This document shows, in pieces, positions 1-8,445 of a stretch of DNA of 64,000 nucleotides. The notes beneath the pieces were generated by a model. It saw nothing but the letters and a program-made list of their open reading frames with translations. It did no database searches and was not told the DNA's origin. Origin of the DNA: Anaerococcus sp. Marseille-Q7828 (GTDB lineage: Bacteria; Bacillota; Clostridia; Tissierellales; Peptoniphilaceae). A program made the position numbers and the translations under genes. How positions within the stretch are numbered: the first letter of the stretch is position 1; the number at the start of each line of letters is the position of its first letter. The stretch is taken from NCBI RefSeq assembly GCF_949769285.1, contig NZ_OX458331.1, positions 1,550,001 through 1,614,000 of the forward strand, given 5' to 3'.

Positions 1-578
1 ATATTTGCATTAAAAATTCCTTCCTTGACCCATCCCATATGGATCTTATATTTTTCTAAAAAAGTTGCCCTATCCCATTCTTCTCTAAAATTTCTCTGAA
101 TTAGATTATGGACTATTGCCCTCACAAAAATTATTTTTTCTTCATCCACACCCATTTTCTCTATGTTTTTAAAAAGATCTTTGTAATCTTGGTGGCAATT
201 ATTCCACGATTTGTTTAAGCTTTCATCCCAATAGAGAAATCTATTTTTGTAAAGCATGTACGAATCTTCCTTAAAAATGATATCAGCAATATCATATCCA
301 TAATCATTTAAAGAAGAAATTACATCACCGTCATTTTTTTCTAAACTTGTCAAAAAAAGCTTATGTATGTCGTGGGTTTTTTTATCCAAGATATAAAAAT
401 AAGAATCTTCCAGATCTTCAAAATACTGATAAAAGCTCCCTCTGGCAATCCCCAATCTTTCTACAATTGTTTTAACATTCACATCTGAAAATGGTTTTTG
501 TGAAAATTCTGATATCAAAACTTCCGTAATCTTTTTTCTCTTTTCTTCATCTAAATTATAAAAAGTTTCCTTTGGCAA
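1..578 (-). CDS. TetR/AcrR-family repressor, 3' end cut by window edge
   Basis: The frame reads without a stop from a TTG at 578 to the window edge (192 codons). An AAGGAGG box 8 bases upstream fixes this non-ATG start. The first 60 residues have the TetR helix-turn-helix layout: VKTIVERLGIARGSFYQYF, near residues 35-53, is the recognition-helix motif. The remainder is the variable ligand-binding domain. The promoter is covered by two copies of a 15-base palindrome, so self-repression is likely. No divergent target gene is seen; regulated genes may lie beyond base 1. The family usually controls efflux or small-molecule stress genes; the ligand is unknown. Confidence 0.85.
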   Translation of the reverse strand, partial: MPKETFYNLDEEKRKKITEVLISEFSQKPFSDVNVKTIVERLGIARGSFYQYFEDLEDSYFYILDKKTHDIHKLFLTSLEKNDGDVISSLNDYGYDIADIIFKEDSYMLYKNRFLYWDESLNKSWNNCHQDYKDLFKNIEKMGVDEEKIIFVRAIVHNLIQRNFREEWDRATFLEKYKIHMGWVKEGIFNAN

Positions 579-594
579 TCCTTAGTCCTCCTTT

Positions 595-644
595 ATGACA
601 CCGTGTCATATTCGTATTATATGTGACACCTTGTCATTTGTCAA
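595..644 (-). promoter_or_regulatory. TetR-gene promoter with two operator palindromes
   Basis: On the minus strand TTGACA (639-644) and TATAAT (616-621) are 17 bases apart, a consensus sigma-A promoter. ATGACAC-C-GTGTCAT (595-609) is a perfect 7-bp-arm palindrome between the -10 and the ribosome site. A second copy, GTGACACCTTGTCAT (623-637), fills the spacer. They are 28 bp apart. Binding would block RNA polymerase, so this reads as an autoregulatory operator pair for the adjacent TetR protein (inference). Confidence 0.82.
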
Positions 645-755
645 GAAAAAAATATAGGCTTATGATTTATTATTAGCTATTGGATAAATCCAAAATATAG
701 TAACAAATTTAAACCTACACTTTTTTATCTACAATAATTTATTTCTTTTCTATTT

Positions 756-1190
756 TTACAAATCCTTCTTAAAGCAAATAATTCTGTTAGCTTCTTCAAA
801 TCCTATGGCTTTGTGAAAGGCAAAACTACTTAAATTTGTTAGTTCGCAGTCACTAGCAAATTCTTTAATATCTCTATCTTTGGCCCAGTTTTCACAAGCT
901 TTTACCAAATCTCTGCCATAACCCCTGTTTCTATACTTTTCATCAACATATATTCCCTCAAGATAGGCAACAGGTGTTGTTTCGCAGCCTTCCACATAGT
1001 CATAACGTATGCTAAGATTTGCAAAGCCAATAGGATTACTATCTTCATAGATAATAAAACTTACCATGTTTTGATTCTCAGCAAATTCTTCAAATTCTTT
1101 TTTAAATTCTTCAACTGAATCATTGCCCCAAATTTTTCTTGCCATTTGGGCCGGGACTAATGCTTCTTCTTTCCTAGCTTCTCTAATCAT
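756..1190 (-). CDS. GNAT acetyltransferase, AAC(6')-I-like aminoglycoside acetyltransferase
   Basis: 144 aa. The acetyl-CoA loop RNRGYG is at residues 87-92. The segment with RYDYVEGCE (62-70), the LEGIY strand, WAKDR, FASDCEL and an IGFEEANR end follow the order seen in the small aminoglycoside 6'-N-acetyltransferases of the AAC(6')-Ic/-Iz type, as I recall that family. Those enzymes acetylate the 6'-amine of kanamycin-class drugs. The start overlaps the stop of the upstream GNAT gene by ATGA, so the two are translationally coupled. Function as a resistance enzyme is inferred; a host metabolic amine is also possible. Confidence 0.7.
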   Translation of the reverse strand: MIREARKEEALVPAQMARKIWGNDSVEEFKKEFEEFAENQNMVSFIIYEDSNPIGFANLSIRYDYVEGCETTPVAYLEGIYVDEKYRNRGYGRDLVKACENWAKDRDIKEFASDCELTNLSSFAFHKAIGFEEANRIICFKKDL

Positions 1191-1720
1191 CTTTTCTCAT
1201 ACTTTTTTCTTTCTCTTAAATCTAAAACCATATAGTCAGTGTCAAAATACTTACCATCAATCTTCATATCTGCAGGAATAGTCCCTGTCTTTTTAAAACC
1301 AAATTTTTTATACAGATTAATTGCTCTTTCATTATCACTTCTAACTGTTAATTCTATTATTTCAAGACCAGATTCATTGGAAAATTCAATCAATTTAGCC
1401 ATTAATTCTTGTGCAATGCCCTGTCCCCAAAATTCTTTTTTAATAGATATACCCAAGACTGCCTTATGATTCATTCTATTTCTTGTCTTTGCAGAAATAT
1501 TTCCAAGTCCTATAATTTCATCATTAAGACATGCAAGTAAAAATATTGATTTATCACTATTAGATACACGTTCTAAAATATTTTTTTCTTCATCAATTGT
1601 TAGTCCTAGTCCCTCACTTCCAAAAGTAAGATTGTTTGTTTGACCTCCAACTATCTTAGTATATTCAAGAACTTTCTCTGCATCTTCTTTTCTTGCTTCT
1701 CTTATAATATATTTTGTCAT
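1187..1720 (-). CDS. GNAT family N-acetyltransferase
   Basis: 177 aa, one GNAT domain. The acetyl-CoA loop WGQGIA is at 98-103. A C-terminal VRSDNERAINLYKKFGF block (about 126-142) is the usual last strand and helix of RimI/amine-type acetyltransferases. GGGAGAG precedes the ATG. The gene is the middle member of a run of three adjacent GNAT genes (756-2211) and overlaps the downstream one by 4 bases. Substrate unknown. Confidence 0.85.
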   Translation of the reverse strand: MTKYIIREARKEDAEKVLEYTKIVGGQTNNLTFGSEGLGLTIDEEKNILERVSNSDKSIFLLACLNDEIIGLGNISAKTRNRMNHKAVLGISIKKEFWGQGIAQELMAKLIEFSNESGLEIIELTVRSDNERAINLYKKFGFKKTGTIPADMKIDGKYFDTDYMVLDLRERKKYEKR

Positions 1721-1743
1721 AAAATCTCTCCCATCACTATTAA

Positions 1744-2211
1744 CTATTTTATAAATTTAATATAAATCTGGCACGGGTTCCACTCATCCCACATATCCGG
1801 AAAGCATTCAAGTTCCACATATCCCAAAGACTTATAAAAGTTATTAGTAATGTCATATTCGACATAACGACCTGATTTTACAGTTTTGACTTGAGAATAT
1901 GAATATCCTCTTTCAATTGCCAATTTTTCATAAGATTTAACAAGATTTGTACCAAGGCCAAGCCTATGAAATTCTTTTTTCACTCCCATTACAAAAATCT
2001 CAGCTGTATCAGAACTTGTAGGATTTAAAACTATAAAACCGGCAACTTTCTCATCTACATATCCAGCAAAAAAATCCTTATCTTTTGAATCTCTAATATA
2101 TTCTTCAGTTGATTCTGGCAAACCAAACCACTCTGGCAGATCATACAAGATTTCACGAGCTATGGTCTCTTTTTCATTTTTATCAGTTATTTCTTTTATT
2201 TTTATTTTCAT
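1744..2211 (-). CDS. GNAT family N-acetyltransferase
   Basis: 155 aa. The GNAT fold is seen in EIFVMGVKKEFH followed by the RLGLGT acetyl-CoA loop (83-88) and the NFYKSLGYVEL end (about 124-134). AGGGG lies 8 bases before the ATG. The first 29 bases overlap the 3' end of the upstream membrane-protein gene in another frame, so expression is probably coupled to it. Substrate unknown. Confidence 0.85.
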   Translation of the reverse strand: MKIKIKEITDKNEKETIAREILYDLPEWFGLPESTEEYIRDSKDKDFFAGYVDEKVAGFIVLNPTSSDTAEIFVMGVKKEFHRLGLGTNLVKSYEKLAIERGYSYSQVKTVKSGRYVEYDITNNFYKSLGYVELECFPDMWDEWNPCQIYIKFIK

Positions 2212-3115
2212 TAATATTTCCCCTATTATTTTCTATTTCAACAAGTGATAAAAATAGGCTAAATAAACTTAGCAATATTGCAAAAGCTCCATAAATAGGC
2301 TTTAATCTTACAATATCTAAGCTTACAAGACCTAATATGCAATATATGTAAAGTGATCCGAAAAATACTATAATAGTCCAATCTTTTTTACCAGTTAAAG
2401 TCAAATAATTCCTATTAATTACTAATTTTTTTATAATGGCAATTAAAATATAAATCCAAAGTATAGTAAATGCTAAAAATGCAAACCATTCATCACTAAT
2501 TTTATTTAAAAACAAGGAAATTCCACTACAAATACCTACAAATAATACTCCAGCAAAGCCTATCAAGATGGATTTAAATAAATTGACTTTATTTTTATCC
2601 TTTTCCCAATTTTTTAGGGTCATATATAATATGGCAGGTACTTCAAACATATAGCCCAAGAAATTCATCCAAATTACACTCATAAACATATGGTGGTTGA
2701 TATCAAGAGTAATTGGTCTGCCATCCCATACCCAAAATCCACCATTAAGCCTTATTGCAACAACATCTAAGAGCAAATCCATGGTTACTACCAAAAAGCC
2801 ACCGACTAGGGCTGTCCTTAGATTATCAAAATTAAACTTCCTAGCAATTCTTAGGGCACAAACACTAATGCCACCCCACATAAGACCGCCAAAAAAAGGA
2901 AATTGATAGGGTTTAAAACCAATACTAATATAAAAATCCTGGCTATAGTGGTAGATATCAGTAAATTTAACAGCAAGAAGTTCAAGAGAAAAACCAGCAA
3001 TGGTACCAGAAATCAAAAGACCTAGTTCCCTATAATTTTTCATCTTTAATATATCAAAAACCAGAATACCAACAATAATGTAGCATAAGATTTCAAAAGC
3101 ATTTATCCAGTTCAT
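2183..3115 (-). CDS. polytopic membrane protein, carotenoid-biosynthesis (CruF/DUF422)-like
   Basis: 310 aa from the ATG at 3115, chosen because AGAGGA lies 5 bases upstream; a longer frame to 3163 lacks a ribosome site. About eight hydrophobic segments. The central part (DLLLDVVAIRLNGGFWVWDG, later NFLGYMFEVP) resembles the CruF/DUF422 carotenoid hydratase-like membrane family. No other carotenoid genes are visible, so the activity is not established. A 10-bp inverted repeat lies in its leader, and its end overlaps the downstream GNAT gene by 29 bases. Confidence 0.6.
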   Translation of the reverse strand: MNWINAFEILCYIIVGILVFDILKMKNYRELGLLISGTIAGFSLELLAVKFTDIYHYSQDFYISIGFKPYQFPFFGGLMWGGISVCALRIARKFNFDNLRTALVGGFLVVTMDLLLDVVAIRLNGGFWVWDGRPITLDINHHMFMSVIWMNFLGYMFEVPAILYMTLKNWEKDKNKVNLFKSILIGFAGVLFVGICSGISLFLNKISDEWFAFLAFTILWIYILIAIIKKLVINRNYLTLTGKKDWTIIVFFGSLYIYCILGLVSLDIVRLKPIYGAFAILLSLFSLFLSLVEIENNRGNINENKNKRNN

Positions 3116-3138
3116 ATTAGTCCTCTTTATTTTAAAAT

Positions 3139-3198
3139 AAGCTCCAAACGTACGACTATACATTTTCTTTTAACTGTGATAGCAATGATTTGGAGCTT
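3139..3198 (-). repeat. 10-bp perfect inverted repeat in leader of the membrane-protein gene
   Basis: AAGCTCCAAA (3139-3148) and TTTGGAGCTT (3189-3198) are perfect complements separated by 40 bases, directly upstream of the ribosome site at 3115. There is no T-run, so it is not a terminator. It could be an operator or a leader-RNA stem. Confidence 0.6.
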
Positions 3199-3315
3199 AG
3201 AGATTATATTCAATTATTAAACTTAGTTTTTTGGGGAATCAGTATTACACAGAAAATAATCAAATATTATTAATTAGCAGATTTTATAAAAATAATCTCC
3301 GAGACCTTCTATAAA

Positions 3316-3819
3316 TTAAAATTCAAGGCTCACATTAGAAAAGAAACTTGCCTCATTGCCATTTTCTCTTATCAAATCCATCAAATCTGTCACTTTAAGC
3401 CAAATTGTAGCTGTATTTTCGTTTGGGTGGCAGGCTATTAATTGGTCTTCCTTGTCAAAATATTTGTCTAAATAAAATTCTACTTTGTGATCTTTGTCGT
3501 TTAATATGCTTAATGGGCTTACTGATCCTTGAACTACATCTAGAACTTCAGCTAATTGTTCATCATCAGCAAAGTTTAGAGATTTTATGCCGTAATCTTT
3601 TTTAAATTTTTTCAGATTGGCTTTTTTGTCCCCATGAACAGTTATTAAATAATATTTATCATTCTTTTTGGCATAAACAAATACATTTTTGGCATTAGCA
3701 TCAGTTACTGGCATTTCCATGCCTACTAAGTCATCCATTGAATAAACCGGTTCATGGTCTAATCTCACATATTCGATTCCCTTCGAATCCAAAAATTTAA
3801 ATACTTCTTCTTTGTTCAT
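3316..3819 (-). CDS. YbaK/ProX-type aminoacyl-tRNA editing deacylase (PrdX/ProXp-ala-like)
   Basis: 167 aa, single YbaK/EbsC domain. The family hydrolyses mischarged tRNAs in trans; the PrdX/ProXp-ala branch clears Ala-tRNA(Pro). Supporting features are VYAKKNDKYYLITVHGDKK with the conserved lysine near 66, GSVSPLSILND (about 95-105), and the CHPNENTATIWL block near 129-140 typical of PrdX. The downstream gene on the same strand is separate metabolism. In amino-acid-fermenting anaerobes PrdX often sits with proline reductase, but no such genes are here. Confidence 0.8.
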   Translation of the reverse strand: MNKEEVFKFLDSKGIEYVRLDHEPVYSMDDLVGMEMPVTDANAKNVFVYAKKNDKYYLITVHGDKKANLKKFKKDYGIKSLNFADDEQLAEVLDVVQGSVSPLSILNDKDHKVEFYLDKYFDKEDQLIACHPNENTATIWLKVTDLMDLIRENGNEASFFSNVSLEF

Positions 3820-3828
3820 TTTTACCTC

Positions 3829-4317
3829 CTAAATATTATCCTTCACACCAACAGCAATAATTCTTGATTCTGCTCTTTTTTCTCCACAAGCTTCCATAGT
3901 CATATTTACTATAGCTTTTCTGTCAGTAAGTTCTTCTAATGTTGATATTACAGTTATTTCTTCATTCATTGGTACTGGTTTTTTGAAGTCTACTTCTAGT
4001 CTTGCGGTTATATATCTTCCTATTACAGTTTCTTCACTAAGTTCTAATCCCTTGTTTTTGTGATTAAAATATGCTGCTGAAGCTGTTCCGTGGCAATCAA
4101 ATATCATTGCAATCATACCACCAAAGAGGTTTTGAGGTACTCCTCCTGTAAATTTCTCATCTGGAATCACCTTACAAATCACACTTTTCCCATCTTCGCT
4201 TGGATAAGATTTTAAATGTATACCAGCTTCATTTTGTGGTCCACAACCCCAACAATGTTGGAAACGTTCACCGTATGTTTCTTGGATCGCTACTTTGTTT
4301 TGTTTTTCTTGTTTCAT
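3829..4317 (-). CDS. PaaI-type hotdog-fold acyl-CoA thioesterase
   Basis: 162 aa. The hotdog fold is recognised from the helix with FGGMIAMIFDCHGTASA (about 65-81), the position of the catalytic Asp/Asn-Gly region, and the strand RLEVDFKKPVPMNEEITV. An N-terminal CWGCGP motif (18-23) is common in this subgroup. The family hydrolyses acyl-CoA thioesters in the cytoplasm. The exact substrate is unknown. It lies 9 bases upstream of the editing deacylase gene, so the two are probably cotranscribed. Confidence 0.8.
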   Translation of the reverse strand: MKQEKQNKVAIQETYGERFQHCWGCGPQNEAGIHLKSYPSEDGKSVICKVIPDEKFTGGVPQNLFGGMIAMIFDCHGTASAAYFNHKNKGLELSEETVIGRYITARLEVDFKKPVPMNEEITVISTLEELTDRKAIVNMTMEACGEKRAESRIIAVGVKDNI

Positions 4318-4335
4318 ATTTTCTCTCTCCTGATT

Positions 4336-4755
4336 TTATCTTATATATGTTTTTAATGGACAAGTTTTATTATTATCGGTCATTCCCATAGCTTTGTAAA
4401 AAGAATTTGACCTAGTATCATCAGCATCAGTTATTAGCAAAAACGTTCTTACATCTTTGAAATAATTAGAGACTAGGCTGTATAGTTTTTTCCCTATTCC
4501 TTGCCTATAATAATCAGGATCTACAATTAAATCCTGGATAAAGACTATATGTTCACCATCACCTACACATCTGATAAATCCGACAAGTAATCCATTATCA
4601 AATGCACCAAGTACATATAATGAATTTTCAAATGATCTTTTTAGTTTTTCAAGATCATCAAGATATGCTGTCCATCCGTTTTTTTCATAAATACTTAACA
4701 CTTGATTTATCAGTTCAGTATCAAATGTTTGATAATTTATTTCATCCATTTTCAT
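4336..4755 (-). CDS. GNAT family N-acetyltransferase
   Basis: 139 aa. RQGIGK (84-89) is the acetyl-CoA loop, preceded by the IQDLIVDPDYY strand and followed by SFYKAMGM. Its ATG overlaps the stop of the upstream (broken) oxidoreductase gene by ATGA, a coupling that now depends on a damaged upstream frame. Substrate unknown. Confidence 0.85.
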   Translation of the reverse strand: MKMDEINYQTFDTELINQVLSIYEKNGWTAYLDDLEKLKRSFENSLYVLGAFDNGLLVGFIRCVGDGEHIVFIQDLIVDPDYYRQGIGKKLYSLVSNYFKDVRTFLLITDADDTRSNSFYKAMGMTDNNKTCPLKTYIR

Positions 4756-5966
4756 CTTCCAAGCCTATATGTCTCATATTCATCAAGTGACTCACCCTTT
4801 ATCCACTTTGTTGCCATGGTAGCTCCTATTTTCGAGTACACAGTACCATTTCCGCCTACCCCACATATTACAAAGATATCCTCGTTTTCTGGATCTATGC
4901 CCATGTAAGGTAAGTTGTCCTTGCTTATTCCAAAAAGAGCTGTGTAGGAGTAGTTAGTTTCTATATTGTATTTTTCTACAAGCATAGAATTAGCACCTTT
5001 TTCTAGGTCTTTATCTCTCTTTCCCACATCCTTATCTTTTATCGTATCAGCTTTTTCATCAAATCCACCTATCATAAGTCTATTGTCAAAAGTTTTCTTA
5101 AAGTAGGTATAGGCATCCTTTACTTCCCAAACTAATAAATCTTCGTAGCCTTTATCTTCTACTTTGTTAGTAACTGATACGTAGGTTTTATAAATTTCAA
5201 CATTCTTAAGATTTTTCTTAAATTGATCAGGCGGATTGTAACCTGTTGCAATTACAATCTTTTTGTAAGATTTATTTATATTCTGCCCACCTATTTCAAG
5301 GCTAACAATGTTTTCGTCATTTATCTTCTCACATTTTATAAATTTCACACCCTCTACAATTTCTAAATTATAATTATCAACAGCAGTTTTTAGTAAACGA
5401 AGTACAAAAGCATATGGATTTAGTTTAATATCTGGTCAACATAATAGGCCACCATATGCTTTCAAATTGTAATCAGCGAGCTGGTCATAGTTTAAATATT
5501 TAACATCATAACCAATTTCTTTTTGCATCTATGTTTCTTCTTTGACATCAGAAGTTTTTTTCATCTCCGTAGCCAAAATCATACTGTTTTCTTGGATGAA
5601 ATTTTCTTGGTCAATATCTACCAATTCATCGTTAATTTTAATTAAATGATCTACTGCCTCTTTTGACTGATTGTAAAATCTAATTGCAGCATCTTTTCCA
5701 ATTTGCTCTGCAAATTTTTTAACCTCTTGGTCAGACATATATTGTATTAGGCCCGTATTTGCAGATGAAGATCCACTTGCAATTCTATTTTCTTCTATCA
5801 TTGTCACCTTATATCCAGCTTTAGAAAGTTCATAAGCTGACAAGGCACCAGACATACCTGAACCTACTACAAGTACATCCTTATTAGGCTCAAAATTGTT
5901 GTGAATCTCTAAGGAAATATCCTCTGTATTTGAGGGCCAAAATAAATTTCCTTTGTGTAATTTCAT
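4752..5966 (-). pseudogene. FAD-dependent oxidoreductase (DAO/DadA-like) with two in-frame stops
   Basis: One continuous frame of 404 codons is interrupted by TAG (5529-5531) and TGA (5436-5438). The N-terminal part has the Rossmann motif VVGSGMSGALSAYEL (about 34-48) and an acidic strand end EEN. The segment after the second stop restores PYAFV and an FAD-contact IATGYNPP stretch, and the C-terminal piece has GISKDNLPYMG and GVGGNGTVYS. This is the D-amino-acid/glycine oxidase fold. No frameshift is needed to join the pieces. Two nonsense codons make it a probable pseudogene; recent decay is likely because the rest is intact. Confidence 0.85.
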
Positions 5967-5976
5967 AAATCCTCTT

Positions 5977-7200
5977 TTATAATATTTTATTTAACGTTTG
6001 CATAATCTGCTTACTCAAATTATCATCAAAAATACCCGTTTTAACCCCATCTACTAATAAATCGATTAATTCTTGTGGAGGCGCAATTCCTTCATTTGCC
6101 ATATATTCCATCATATCTAGCATTTGCAACATCTCATCATCACTAATTACATCAGAATCATTAGTCTCATCTGGCAACTGTGAATCTAGATAGTCAAACA
6201 ATTCATTTTTTACTTCATCTAAATCTATTAAATTATCTTTGACAAATATTTTAATATTACTACTAGCACAAATTTCTTTAAGTAGATTAAAGGTTCTTTG
6301 ATCTGGTACATTGATTACTTCTGGGATTAAATCTAGATTTAATAACATTTCAAAAAAACTATTTACAATTTCATTTGGATTCTTAGTATAGTCTTCCACA
6401 GGATCTGTACTAATTGCTTCACCACTTCTTTTATCTACAGCCAATAAAGTTTGAGGATAATGAGGCACAAAATCACTATCTTCTACAGGTTCTGGCAGCA
6501 CTACTAACTGACATTCCATTTGCCCAGATTTTTTAGCTTTTTTAATATTTTTTAAGGTTTCTATATTGATTATATTTGCTATAGGGTAGCTAATCTCCTT
6601 ATTCCAATCAACATCCACGCTATCCTTAATTTTGTAACTTTCGCCATCATTTTCAAGAACCATAATGCTAGGCTCATCGTAAATGCTATAAATATCTACA
6701 TCTTCTGCATTTGAATCGCCTAATATATTTGACAAATCAATACTTGCACTAATGGCTTGCTTTATATAACTATAATCTTTTTCATTATCAAATTGTTTTA
6801 GTGGTGAAAATTTTTCTGATTTTCTAAAATATGGAAATGTCAATGAGCCTGATATTTTTATGCCATGGTCTTTTTTAAACTTCCTAACTTCTTTTACTTC
6901 ACCAGGATCTAAATCATCCTTATTACCGAATATCAGTTGATGATTCTCCAAAAGTAGTGTTGAAACAAAATAATCATAATTAGAATAATCCATATTACTT
7001 TCGATAACTTTTTTAAAATTTAATAAATTATCCTCACCAATTGTTAGGTTTATAGCATTAAATTCATTGCCTGCTCCCATGATATTAATAAAACCAATTT
7101 GTCCATCATTAAGTCTTATAGCAAAAATTTGGTCTTCAGATATCTTCTTCCATAGCTTAGTTTTTCTGTATTCATAGGCTAGTTCGTAAAGTTGGTCCAT
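5977..7200 (-). CDS. uncharacterised protein, DUF7309/DUF6930-like
   Basis: 407 aa, soluble, acidic. The N-terminus (LYELAYEYRKTKLWKKI, then FAIRLNDGQIGFINIMG) resembles the domain I recall as DUF7309. The middle (LPEPVEDSDFVPHYPQTLLAVD, about 236-257) resembles DUF6930. Both are known only as domains of unknown function, sometimes fused to pRiA4b ORF-3-type domains, which are not seen here. The C-terminus is a helical tail. It lies between the broken FAD gene and the CoA hydrolase gene on the same strand. Confidence 0.6.
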   Translation of the reverse strand: MDQLYELAYEYRKTKLWKKISEDQIFAIRLNDGQIGFINIMGAGNEFNAINLTIGEDNLLNFKKVIESNMDYSNYDYFVSTLLLENHQLIFGNKDDLDPGEVKEVRKFKKDHGIKISGSLTFPYFRKSEKFSPLKQFDNEKDYSYIKQAISASIDLSNILGDSNAEDVDIYSIYDEPSIMVLENDGESYKIKDSVDVDWNKEISYPIANIINIETLKNIKKAKKSGQMECQLVVLPEPVEDSDFVPHYPQTLLAVDKRSGEAISTDPVEDYTKNPNEIVNSFFEMLLNLDLIPEVINVPDQRTFNLLKEICASSNIKIFVKDNLIDLDEVKNELFDYLDSQLPDETNDSDVISDDEMLQMLDMMEYMANEGIAPPQELIDLLVDGVKTGIFDDNLSKQIMQTLNKIL

Positions 7201-7221
7201 AATTGTTCCTTTAACTTCAAT

Positions 7222-8289
7222 CTAATCAATATTTTCTTTATAAGTATTTTCTAGGTCAAGTAAATTTTTTACATCATCCATAGAGACTTCTTCAATAGAT
7301 TTGTGTGGCCAATTAGGATTATTATCTTTTTCTATAATCTTTGCTCTAATTCCCTCATTTACTATCTTTTCTTGCATTGAATTTTGGATGATTCTAAGGT
7401 CTCTTTCTATTACTTCTTCATAAGTTAGGTTCTTATCTGCAAAGTATTTTTCAAATTGAACTGCCAAGCTAAAAGGATCTCTTTCTTTTAAAATAGCAAG
7501 TGTATTTTTTGCGAAATCATCATTAATTTCATTTTTCTTAAGGTTAGCAAAGATTTCTTCAATGCTTGGGTGGGAAAAATACTTGTCAATTTTTTCCATA
7601 TTTTTATCTATCTTGCTTTCTTCTAATTCTTGGCCAAAACTTTCTATGCTTTTGCTAAATTGATCTATAAGGTCCTTGCCGTCATAATCTTTGGAAAGTA
7701 AAAAGAGCTTATCAATCACATCCTCATAGTCGCTTGATTTTATATAAATATCTGCAAAACCATATCTGATTAAATCAGAAGCTTCTAGACTTGCCCCACA
7801 TAAGCCAACATATTGGCCAAGTGCTTGGGGTAGGCTTGATATAAATTTGCCTACACCTACATCTGGAGCAAAGCCTAGACTTGTCTCAGGCATGGCCCAA
7901 TTTATATTTTCTTCAACTATTATAAAATCTGAATTGATAGTAAGGCCAATGCCACCACCCATGGTTATCCCAAACCAATGGCTAATAATAGGTTTCTTGT
8001 AGGACGCTACATATTTGTCAAGATCGAACTCGTTTTTCAAAAGGCCATCTTTTTCCTTACAATTTTCATTAACAAGGTAATCATAATACATGGATTTAAG
8101 ATCGCCTCCAGCAGAAAAACCTTTTTCTATAAGGCTATCAAAAAGTACTGCCTTGACCCTATCATCTTCCTCATAATTTTGTAGTATATCTCTAATACTA
8201 TTAATAGCATTATCATCTAAGGCATTTAGTTGACCCGGTCTATCTAAGTAAATTATTCCAATATTTTCTTTTATTTTTTCTTTAATCAT
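7222..8289 (-). CDS. enoyl-CoA hydratase/isomerase family, 3-hydroxyisobutyryl-CoA hydrolase type
   Basis: 355 aa, longer than simple crotonases (about 260) and matching the HIBCH branch. FSAGGDLKSMY (58-68) and MGGGIGL (110-116) form the oxyanion hole. PETSLGFAPDVG (about 134-145) carries the family catalytic glutamate/aspartate region. The C-terminal 130 residues form the HIBCH extension. The family hydrolyses 3-hydroxyisobutyryl-CoA in valine breakdown, but no other valine genes are nearby, so another 3-hydroxyacyl-CoA may be used. Confidence 0.75.
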   Translation of the reverse strand: MIKEKIKENIGIIYLDRPGQLNALDDNAINSIRDILQNYEEDDRVKAVLFDSLIEKGFSAGGDLKSMYYDYLVNENCKEKDGLLKNEFDLDKYVASYKKPIISHWFGITMGGGIGLTINSDFIIVEENINWAMPETSLGFAPDVGVGKFISSLPQALGQYVGLCGASLEASDLIRYGFADIYIKSSDYEDVIDKLFLLSKDYDGKDLIDQFSKSIESFGQELEESKIDKNMEKIDKYFSHPSIEEIFANLKKNEINDDFAKNTLAILKERDPFSLAVQFEKYFADKNLTYEEVIERDLRIIQNSMQEKIVNEGIRAKIIEKDNNPNWPHKSIEEVSMDDVKNLLDLENTYKENID

Positions 8290-8399
8290 TCTCCATCCTC
8301 AATACAATTTAGAAATTCATTCTGTATTAACAAAATTTATCTTTATAAATTATATCTACCCTTTATCGTCTATTTATATTGATTATAAGGGATTTTACA

Positions 8400-8435
8400 A
8401 AATTAAAAGCTCCACTCATGTATTTAAGTGAAGCT
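8400..8435 (-). terminator. intrinsic terminator of the decarboxylase gene
   Basis: Minus-strand RNA forms AGCUUCACU...AGUGGAGCU (8435-8427 with 8416-8408, one G-U) followed by UUUUAAUUUU, 11 bases past the stop codon at 8446. Confidence 0.75.
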
Positions 8436-8445
8436 CAGTTACTAT

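Noticed and set aside
5436-5438. TGA in the FAD oxidase as a selenocysteine codon
   Set aside because: A TAG interrupts the same frame 90 bases upstream, no catalytic cysteine is expected at this position, and no selenocysteine-insertion-like hairpin is evident.
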